NCBI GenBank assembly: GCA_003254885.1 | Contig: QANT01006249.1 | Span: 26,996-90,995 of the forward strand | Length of the DNA stretch: 64,000 nucleotides | Direction: 5' to 3' | Source: Purshia tridentata | Taxonomy: Eukaryota > Streptophyta > Magnoliopsida > Rosales > Rosaceae | Translations under genes and position numbers: made by a program | Part shown: positions 48,671-64,000 of the stretch, one piece after another | Numbering within the stretch: the first letter of the stretch is position 1 | Layout of the letters: every line of letters starts with the position of its first letter | Notes under the pieces: model-generated | What the model was told of the DNA's origin: nothing | Seen by the model: only the letters and a program-made list of their open reading frames with translations | The model's database searches: none

Positions 48671-50239
48671 CTACAATACTTTGCTCATTCTTGAAGAAGT
48701 TTTCATGATCAACCCCACCTTTTGTGCTAATTTCTCAAAATTGTGCTTGAAGTACTTTTCATCCCAAACCTTGGCTTCTGAAAAAGTTCCATTGACATTT
48801 CTCCCAATTTCCATATCCCTGTAGTTGACATATGCAGCTCTAGGGTTTTTGGAGACAAAAGGACCCATGAAGTTGTAATGTCTGTTGATCCATTCCAAGC
48901 GGCTCTTCTCAACCAAAGCTCCCCCCTCTTCCCATTTGGTGAAGTACTGTATGTTGTATAACACCCCAGCTCTATGGGGAAATGGAATTGAAGATTCTGA
49001 TATCTGACTCATAATTCCACCGTAAGGGTCCCAAATAATTATGCCAGCCTCACCTTCTAGCATTACCTTTCATATGGCCTCTAAATTTGTTTCTGAAATG
49101 GGTTCAGTCACAAAATCTGATTTGGCTTTGAAGAAGCCCTTTTGAACATGGTTTCTGTCTAACAAAACCTCTATGACCTCTCCTGGCTTTCCACCATTAG
49201 AGTATACAATAGACTGAATCCAACTCATCTCCTCACAGTTCTCAGGCTTTAAACCCAACTTAGGAAAACCCTTTTCAATCAGTGGGACTAGTTGATCAAT
49301 GGTTCCAAGAAGAAGGCATTGAGGTTAGCCTGGATTGTTCTTCGACCATTAGAATCCTTGCCTTCGAACATGATCACTCTTATAAACAGATCTTCATGCA
49401 ACCGATGAGCAATCTGTTGCCACCTGTAGATCAATTTGGTTGCATTTTCTTCAAGGGTCTTGGGGATGTTGAACACTGTGACCTTAGGAGGAACATTAAC
49501 CAACTTGATCTTCCATTCAACTATAACTCCAAAGCTTCCACCACCACCTCCTCTAATGGCCCAAAACAATTCCTCACCCATGGAGTGCCTGTAAAGAATG
49601 TTCCCTTCACCATCAACCACAACTGCATCTACAACATTATCAGTCCAAGACCAAGTTTCCTCATCAATGTGCCCTGCCCCCACCACTGATATGCCCACCA
49701 GCACCAACTGTAGGGCAAAGACCAGCAGGGAAACCAAGGCCTCCTCTGCTCTTGGTTGTAACATTATAGTAAAGCTCACCAAGTGTGATCTTGAACCCAT
49801 GCAGTGCCATTTTGCTGTAAACTCTTACAGTACGGAGGTTGACAAGATCAATAATGACAAAGGGCACATCTGATTTATAAGACATGCCCTCATAGTCAAG
49901 ACCACCCCTTCGAATCCTGACTTGCAGGCCATTCTGTTTACTGCAAATCACTGCAGCTCGAACGTGAGAACAGTGATACGGGGTGATGATATATTGAGGG
50001 TTTTGATTTGCAGTGCCGTTGGTGAACCTGAGGTTTTGTATAGAGGACTGAAAGATTGATGAAAATGAAGGGTCATCAGTGGTGTACACCAATTTGCTGA
50101 GGTTGGTTAAATGAAGTGGAGAAGAGTAGGCTTGGGAGGCAATGCAATGAAGAAAGTTGTGTCCATGGATGAGGTCAGATGTTGCAGAGAAAACTGAGAA
50201 CAAGAGAGAAAATGTTTCATAGGTTAGAATGGAAGCCAT
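48671..50239 (-). pseudogene. BBE-like oxidase 2 (BBE-2), multiply disrupted
   Basis: Homology to the BBE-like family runs from a signal peptide at 50239 to the C-terminus near 48671, but in pieces. Frame changes occur near 49670 (after GGHISGGG), near 49290 (in the FFLGTIDQLVP region) and near 48730 (before the NFFKNEQSI block). A TGA at about 49070-49072 replaces the Trp expected in LEGIW. In addition the FAD-linking His is Leu (GGLDYEG instead of GGHDYEG), so even a restored frame would lack the bicovalent flavin. The Cys site (LCPTVGAGGHISGGG) remains. Fragments closely related to this gene occur at 52741-53250 and 54870-55110. Confidence 0.92.
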
Positions 50240-50839
50240 TTTTGCTTCCTCTCACCGCCATTTATTAGGCTTTGACTATTATGGTAGAACAAGAACTCGT
50301 TTCAAACTTCTCTTAACTGTTATTAATTTCTCTCTTAATTAGCATCCAGTATTAAAGGTGTAATCGGCCGGGAGGAAATCAAAACAAATGAAACTGAAAA
50401 AGTCTGATACCGTCATTAATGATATCTTTATATCATCATTAATGATTTTAATTTCAACAAGGGAGATTTTATGTTATAGCTAAAATGCCACTAGAATGTA
50501 AATATATAACCATCTTTTCCATATTTAAGCTTAAGAATTGGGTCTAAGCAGAGACGGGATTGAGCCTCACAAAGTTAGAGCAGGGTTTGGCTAACACAAC
50601 CCATTGAAAAAAAAAATGAAAGAAAAGAAATGATTAGTTCATTGCCTTCAAAAAGATAATATCATTTTTTAATTCTAAACCCTAATATCATATAAAAATT
50701 TCTAGAGCAGTGGAATGTTGAACGCTGAGGCCAATAGAATTTTATTCCTTTATTCCAGTACATGAAATTTGACAAACATTCTCTTACACAAAGGACATTA
50801 GGTCAAACCAATTAAAGCCTTACTTACTGTACTCAAGTC
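50240..50839. other. BBE-2/BBE-3 intergenic region
   Basis: The part from about 50540 to 50830 is the 3' flank of BBE-3 and has homologous, diverged copies at about 54000-54260 and 56240-56500, with the shared words gagcag, aagataatatc and ttattcca. Confidence 0.55.
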
Positions 50840-52507
<1,668 letters not shown>

Positions 52508-52510
52508 TTA

Positions 52511-52517
52511 CTTTATA
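52511..52517 (-). promoter_or_regulatory. TATA box of BBE-3
   Basis: TATAAAG on the minus strand, 49 bases from the ATG, in the context GCTTCTATAAAG, which recurs exactly upstream of BBE-4 and fragment B. Confidence 0.65.
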
Positions 52518-52740
52518 GAAGCATGAACGTCAATATGAGTTAATGGGAACGTCATGTGAGGATGGGATCATTTGGGTCAATTGTCTCCATTTTAATTATG
52601 CAGTGTGTTTAGTGGAATGTGATGAAACATATCATATTAATCGAAAAAAGCTTCCCTAGCACTTGATTAGGGAGATAGACATAACGTGTTTATACACCCC
52701 TTGTGTGGAATTTTTACTCCATATGACTCATAAGTCATAC

Positions 52741-53250
52741 CATGCGCGCTCCTCTCAACCACAACTCCCCCTTCCTCCATTGACCACTTGGTGAAGTACT
52801 GTAGGTTGACCAAGACTAGATCTATGTGGAAATGGGGTTAAGATTCTGATATCTGACTCATTTTTCCATCCTAAGGATTCAAATCATTAGGCCTGCCTCC
52901 CCTTCTAGCATTACCCTTCATGTAGCCTCTGAAATAGTTTCTGAAGAAGCCCTTTTGAACATGATTTCAGCTCTCCTTGGTTCCCATTATCAAAGTATAG
53001 AATACACGTACTGATATTCAACTTATCTTCTTGCAGTTCTCAGGCTGCAGACCCAACTCATGAAAGCTTTTTGCAGTCAGTGGGACTAGTTGATCAATGG
53101 TCCCAAGAAATAAGGCATTAAAGTTAGCCTGGATTGTTCTTCCACCATTAGAATCCTTGCCTACAGTTATTTGATTCTTAAAAAAAAATCTTCAAGGGAC
53201 TGGTAAGCATCTTGTTGCCACCTGTGAATCAATATGGTTTCATTTTGCAT
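52741..53250 (-). pseudogene. BBE fragment A (middle part, BBE-2-like)
   Basis: The sequence follows BBE-2 from about 48895 to 49430 in order, with matching blocks such as cttggtgaagtactgta, tctgatatctgactcat, gaagcccttttgaacatg, gtgggactagttgatcaatgg and ttagcctggattgttctt. Both termini are missing and many indels break it. It lies directly upstream of BBE-3 on the minus strand. Confidence 0.85.
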
Positions 53251-53395
53251 TTTCTGTGACGCAATCAATGATCAGTGAACCGGGCATGCGTGGTGTTTAA
53301 TTGAGAACAGTTTAGCAAGGGGTGCCGCTACTTGGACCCAATTTTTTTATGAGTATCCCTAACAATTTAATGAAATATTAATTTTCAATTTTATC

Positions 53396-53805
53396 TTAAT
53401 CTAAATTGACAGTTAAGGACAAAAATATTACAATACCACGTAAACAACCTTCCATATCTAATTCATACCTCTGTTTCTTTTGAATATGCCTAAGGAGAGG
53501 CAGAGTTTTGCAGAGCAAGTAAAGCAACTTTTGCAAGTTAATAGTTGCATCTGTTTCTTCATGACCAGACTGTAAAGCAAGTACTTTGTTCAGAAGGAAA
53601 TAATATGGATCCAAAACAGGAACATAAGAAACAGATAATAAACAAAAGCTAGGCACACTGCACACACCACCGCAACTCCTCCTAAAAGCATATTCTGCAG
53701 TTGCAGTTTCCACTTACGACAATAAGAACAAGCAGTCTCTATGTCCTCTCTTGTCTTCTCAGGGTACCCGTTTCTGTGGTGCAATGAAATCAAGAATTCA
53801 TTCAA
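53396..53805 (-). other. Unidentified open stretch in the BBE-3 upstream flank
   Basis: Two overlapping short minus-strand frames occur; the better one (71 residues from 53805) reads MNEFLISLHHRNGYPEKT followed by a Cys-containing stretch and then a hydrophobic tail. I do not recognise it. A diverged relative (NELVISFYHRKEQ) is readable near 56060-56085 in the equivalent flank of the next unit. It may be a fragment of a non-BBE gene carried along by the duplications. Confidence 0.3.
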
Positions 53806-53995
53806 CCTACTATTTGACTACAACCCTACATGTATAATTTATTTTATTTAGTTATGAAATTAGGTTTTGTATGAGGTGCAACCCTACATGTATTAGTTTT
53901 TTTGTTTTTTTGTTTTTATAATTTCATTTTATTTATGAAATTATTTTATTCATTCTTCTGAAATTATTTTATGACTACAACCCTACATGTATAGA
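53806..53995. repeat. AT-rich stretch with repeated caaccctacatgta word
   Basis: The word (g)actacaaccctacatgta or a close variant occurs three times (about 53816, 53878 and 53974), each followed by ttatttta-rich sequence. A related copy, acaaccctacatatataagt, lies near 56099. The first and third share further flanking bases, suggesting local duplication. Confidence 0.55.
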
Positions 53996-54300
53996 TTTAG
54001 AGCAGGGTTGGCCTGATCCAACCCACAGAAATAAAAATGAAAGAAAGCAAAAGATCAACACATGCCCTCAAAGAAGATAATATCATATTTAGATTATCTT
54101 CTATAATACACCAATATTGAAGCACCCACATCAGTTGCATTACATCACTTTCTACAGCAGTTGAATCTTGAACATTTTGACCAAGAGACTTCTTTGACAA
54201 GTTTATTCCACTATATGAAATTAGTCAATTGTCAGACATTCTCCTAATGAAAATACACTGGTTTGCAAACATCATATATCTTCTATGATGACCTCAAGTT

Positions 54301-54645
54301 CTAGATTCTGCAAGAAGTGGAAGAGGTGGGATGCTCTGTTCCAAGCTGTTTTGAACAAATAATAGCAGCTTGGACATGGGAATCATGCATTGGTCTGAAA
54401 ATAAACTCAGGCTTTGGCATTGAAGGGACTAAGAACCTGAGGTTCTGTGCAGAAGATTGTAGGACAGTAATGAATGTAGAATTTATTGGAGTGAAAAAGG
54501 TTTTAGAGAATATTATGGAAACCCTACAATTATCTGAGAGGCTTTGGATGAATTTGCCTTGGATTCAAGCTTGGGGAAGTGCCCATGAAGCTGATAGCAG
54601 AAGGAAAAGAAACAGTGAAGAAATTGAAGAGTTTGGGAGCATCAT
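54301..54645 (-). pseudogene. BBE fragment B: first ~105 codons joined to last ~15
   Basis: From two adjacent ATGs (54645, 54642) the sequence encodes a BBE-3/4-type signal peptide (MLPNSSISSLFLFLLL), hits a TGA after about 26 codons, then continues in the same frame through QNLRFLVPSMPKPEFIF and HVQAAIICSKQLG. There it joins directly, in a shifted frame, to the C-terminal [10 protein letters not shown] coding end. About 1.3 kb of the gene is missing. The junction at about 54340 lies in a short overlap (tgttcc) shared by the two parental positions, as expected of a microhomology-mediated or unequal deletion. Its TATA box is still present. Confidence 0.88.
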
Positions 54646-54702
54646 GTTGCCTTGTTTCAGTCTCTTGGGTGGTGCTGAGGAAGTATCATAGCGCATGTGT
54701 TG

Positions 54703-54709
54703 CTTTATA
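54703..54709 (-). promoter_or_regulatory. TATA box remnant of BBE fragment B
   Basis: TATAAAG on the minus strand in the same GCTTCTATAAAG context as BBE-3 and BBE-4, 58 bases from the ATG pair. Confidence 0.5.
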
Positions 54710-54869
54710 GAAGCATGAAGGTCTCCCTCTGATAACAACTTGTATTTGAGCTAATGCTAACACCACTCATTTGGGTTCATGAACTCCATTTCAGTTATGC
54801 AGTGTGTTTTGTGGAGTGTGATGACTCATACCATACTGTATGTGGAGATGGAATTATCCTCCATGTGGC

Positions 54870-55110
54870 TGTCCTGGGTTCACATTATCAAATAATAAAA
54901 TAGACTGAATATCCAACTTATCTCCACCACTAGTCCTGGGTTCAGTGGGACTAGTTGATCAATGTTCCCAAGAACAAGGCATTAAAGTTAGCCTGGATTC
55001 CTCTTCCACCTTTAAAACTTCAATGATGAAGATAAGCAAATAAATCTTCATGCAGCTGGTAAGCATTCTGCTGCCACCTGTGGATCAATTTGGTTGCATT
55101 TTTCATTTAT
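54870..55110 (-). pseudogene. BBE fragment C (middle part, BBE-2-like)
   Basis: Blocks gtgggactagttgatcaatg, aaggcattaaagttagcctg and ctgccacctgtggatcaattt match fragment A and BBE-2 in order. The similarity with fragment A continues past the gene homology (atgcatggtgtttaattg near 55148 and its partner near 53288), so A and C were duplicated together with flank. Confidence 0.8.
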
Positions 55111-56528
55111 ATTAACACAATCAATGATCAGTACTGGCTGGGTATGCATGGTGTTTAATTGAACAGTTTAGCAAGTTATGCAAAGAAAAGAAAAAGAAGT
55201 ATAAGATTCTGTGATAACACTTTGCTTTAATGAATGCATACTTTTCCTTAGCCAAAGTGTGAACTTTAATGGGATTAGAACTGTAAAATTAGTCTAGAAC
55301 TGATCATTTTTAATTTTGACTTAGGTTTGGGTTTGACTTCTCCACATACAAAGAGACATTACTAATTATCTCATTTTGGTCAAACCCGCGGTGCAGTTAG
55401 AGATGCAAAAAGTTTTTACCATCTGTTCCATAAAGTTTGGGTATTTGTTACATGTGTCCTTTATTTTTTATGATATTTTTAAATATTTTTTTAATTTTGT
55501 TAGTGGACTAATGAGCAGTTAAGATATGATGTTTGGCTAACAAGTAGGAGTGTGGGATGGCTTCATCTCTCACGTTTGATTAGTTGCTATCTTTTAGGTT
55601 CTTTTCCTCATATATTAGTTGTGAAAAACACCTATTTAAGGTGTGAATGTAATTAATAAAGGATAGAGAAATATTTAGTAAATAAAGTGATTTATTTAGA
55701 GGTCGAGGTTTCTCCATAAACCCCAATCCAATTTTCATTGTTTTGCTTAGTCTTTTTTACTCCGGTCCTTATCAGTAATTCAGGTTGCATATAAAAGTGC
55801 ATCTACATAACCCAAAAATTTAACACAAATCATGCATAGAGTCAGCTAAATACTAGTGCCACATACAGAATCAGGTTTGATACCTGGAAGAATCTGAATA
55901 CTCCTTTCAGGAGACTTTATGTAACCATTGGCTTCTTTGTATTTCCTTACAAACGCAGTTTTGTGGAGGTTGTTTGTAATGTAATGCCTGTGTTATCTTG
56001 AGCAGTTCCTCTGCTTGTTCTAACTGCGTTTGCAGACTGTTCCTTCCTGTGGTAGAAAGATATCACTAATTCATTTATCTTACTATGTGACTACAAGTAC
56101 AACCCTACATATATAAGTTATTTTATTTGTTTATGAAATTAGTTTATTTATATTCTAAAGTATACCTTTTTCTTTACATAAGTTACCATGGTGATTATGC
56201 CCTGTGGCCTAGGCAGAGTCAGGCCTGGGCCTGACAAAGTTCGAGCAGAATTGGTCTGACCCAAGAATTTACTAACTAGTATGTCCATTAAAAAAAAACA
56301 AGTAATATCGTTCTTAAATTATCTCCAATAAACTATAAGAAATCCATTATTGCAGGCTTGCAGCACCTATATCAGTTACATTGCATCACCTTTCTACATA
56401 ATTTGAATCTTGAATGTTCTTTGACAATTTTATTCCAGTATATAAAACTAGACAAACATTGTCTTAAACAGAGCACACTGGTCAGTCAACCCAATCTAAG
56501 CCTTGCCGTACTGCAAACATCAATATAT
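55111..56528. other. Flank between fragment C and BBE-4
   Basis: Contains the copy of the NELVISFYHR stretch (about 55880-56095) and the 3' flank of BBE-4 (about 56240-56500), both with counterparts around fragment B and BBE-3. The part 55180-55800 shows no recognisable feature. Confidence 0.5.
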
Positions 56529-62418
<5,890 letters not shown>

Positions 62419-63591
62419 ATGTATGCATACAGCTTTCCCATCAACCCAATGCGCTTCTCAGTTTCCTTATCATCATCCCAATAGCTCCAATACTGGATTT
62501 CAAATATGTTTCCTTTTCTATGTGGGAAAGGAGTTTCTGAGTCAGAAATCTCAGACATCGTTCCACCATAAGGTCCCAGATACATCGGAGCCTCAGTTTC
62601 CATTAGTGTTTGCCATAAACCCTCCAGGCCAGCCTCTGAAATGGGTTGAATGACATAGTCTGATTTGGCTTTGAAGAAGCCCCTCGATTGCTGAGTCCGC
62701 CGAAGCAGAACTTCTGTTTCGTTTATCGGGAGGCCAGCAGCGTTAAGAACAGACTCAATCCAACTCATTTCAGTGCAGTTTCTGCGGTCTAAACTCAACT
62801 CTGGGAAACTCTCTTGCATCAAATGGAGAAGTTTCTCAACCGACCCCAAAAAGAAGGAATTGAATTCAACCGTGATAGTTTTTCCACCATTTGTGCCTGC
62901 TTTTTTTGAAACACTTAGAACCAACTGTAGCGAAAGGTCTTTAGGAAACTTATCTGCAATGTTTTGCCATTTTGAAACTAGTTTTGTTGCACCTTGTTCT
63001 TTGGTCTTGACAATTTTGCACACTGTTACAGATGGTGGGACAGGAACCAACCTCAGTTTCCATGCCAAAATGACTCCAAAACTTGAGCCTCCCCCTCCTC
63101 TAATAGCCCAAAAGAGCTCTTTTCCCATGGATTCTCTGTTCAGAACTCTGCCATTGACATCAACAATCTTAACATCGATGACATTGTCAGCTGCTAGACC
63201 ATATTTTCTGACTAGGCTACCAAATCCACCTCCACTAATATGTCCCCCAACACCAACAGTGGGACAAGCCCCTGCTGGGAAGCCATGGACTCTGCTTTTT
63301 TGTGCAATTTGGTAATACAACTCTCCAAGAGTGGCACCTGACTCCACCCATGCATTCTCATTCTCTATGTCAATATTGATGGTTCGAAGATTGAAAAGGT
63401 CAATGATGATGAAAGGAGCACTGGATGAATAAGATAGGCCCTCGTAGTCGTGGCCCCCGCTTCGGATTCTTATCTGTATTCCCTCCTTGTTAGAGCAAAT
63501 TATGGCTGCTTGAACATGAGAGTGATGAAGAGGAGTAATGATAGCTTCTGGTTTTGGTGTTGAATTGTTTAAGAATCTGAGGTTCTGTATT

Positions 63592-63779
63592 GAAAATTGC
63601 AAGACTGAGGAATAAGCAGAGCTGTATTTGGTGAGAATGATTTGGCTTGAGTTTGAATGGCTCTGTATGTGGGAGGAAAAACATATGAAAATTGCAAGAC
63701 TGAGGAATAAGCAGAGCTGTCTTTGGTGAGAATGATTTGGCTTGAGTTTGAATGGCTCCGTATGTGGGAGGAAAAACAT
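63592..63779. repeat. 95-bp tandem duplication in the BBE-5 N-terminal coding region
   Basis: Copies begin gaaaattgcaagactgagg at 63592 and 63687 (plus strand) and end in gaaaaacat. They differ at a couple of positions (ctgtatttgg/ctgtctttgg, gctctg/gctccg). Since 95 is not a multiple of three, the duplication shifts the reading frame. Confidence 0.93.
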
Positions 63780-63922
63780 TGAAGGAAGCTTTCAGAAGTC
63801 GATTTTGAAGATGTGGACCAAACTGAGCTGAGAAGAATGAAAAGTAGTGGAAGTAGTTTTACTTTTAACAGGGCCATGTTTATTTCTTCTGCATAAATGA
63901 AATGGAATGAGCTCTTAACTCA

Positions 63923-63938
63923 CCTATATATATATACA
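63923..63938 (-). promoter_or_regulatory. TATA-like region of BBE-5
   Basis: An alternating TA run lies about 46-61 bases upstream of the original ATG at 63877, similar in distance to the TATA boxes of BBE-3 and BBE-4. Confidence 0.45.
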
Positions 63939-64000
63939 TACATAGGATTTATTTTTCCTCATCGGTGGGCATTACCACCATCATGGTAATGGATATAGTT

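Overview
The window is nuclear DNA of a dicot plant, most likely a woody rosid and plausibly Rosaceae (inference from gene content and overall feel; no species marker was tested). It is AT-rich, has GT-AG introns, plant-type three-exon beta-tubulin structure, germin-like proteins, plant berberine-bridge-enzyme-like (BBE-like) oxidases and small plant transposons. Single N positions occur in places, so some one-base lesions could be sequence errors.

Layout: 1-4676 is the 3' part of a decayed Ty1-copia retrotransposon ending in a 175-bp LTR. 4.9-13.1 kb holds three tandem germin-like genes on the minus strand (GLP-A, GLP-B, GLP-C). They share duplicated flanks carrying remnants of a LINE zinc-binding tail. 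GLP-A carries a near-intact 401-bp TRIM retroelement in its intron and GLP-C has a one-base frameshift. 14.0-16.0 kb is a beta-tubulin gene (minus). 16.1-20.1 kb is AT-rich intergenic DNA with small transposon footprints. 20.39-21.74 kb is a single-exon gene for a membrane-anchored, charged protein resembling the ERT2-like ethylene-regulated family. 23.3-24.1 kb is a fourth, diverged germin-like gene (GLP-D). 27.1-29.4 and 32.0-34.0 kb are tandem plus-strand fatty acid 2-hydroxylase genes with nearly identical exon lengths. 35.4-42.2 kb is a large eight-exon coiled-coil gene resembling Arabidopsis MEE22/EMB1611. 43.5-45.4 kb is a PP2C phosphatase (plus).

46.0-63.9 kb is a BBE-like oxidase array on the minus strand: two pseudogenes (BBE-1, BBE-2), two intact genes (BBE-3, BBE-4), three gene fragments between them, and BBE-5, which is rearranged at both ends by tandem duplication. 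BBE-3 and BBE-4 share a roughly 626-bp tract at about 99% identity that ends abruptly, as expected of gene conversion. The repeated order of fragments and flanks suggests a three-unit duplication.

Two secretory-oxidase families (germin-like and BBE-like) are both expanding by local duplication here, with many stages of decay visible. I see no pathway linking the single-copy genes, and no CRISPR array, operon or clearly novel molecular system. The most unusual items are the BBE-5 leader created by an out-of-frame duplication, the BBE-3/BBE-4 conversion tract, the ACGT-rich TRIM in the GLP-A intron, and a set of tiny poly(A) insertions flanked by target-site duplications.
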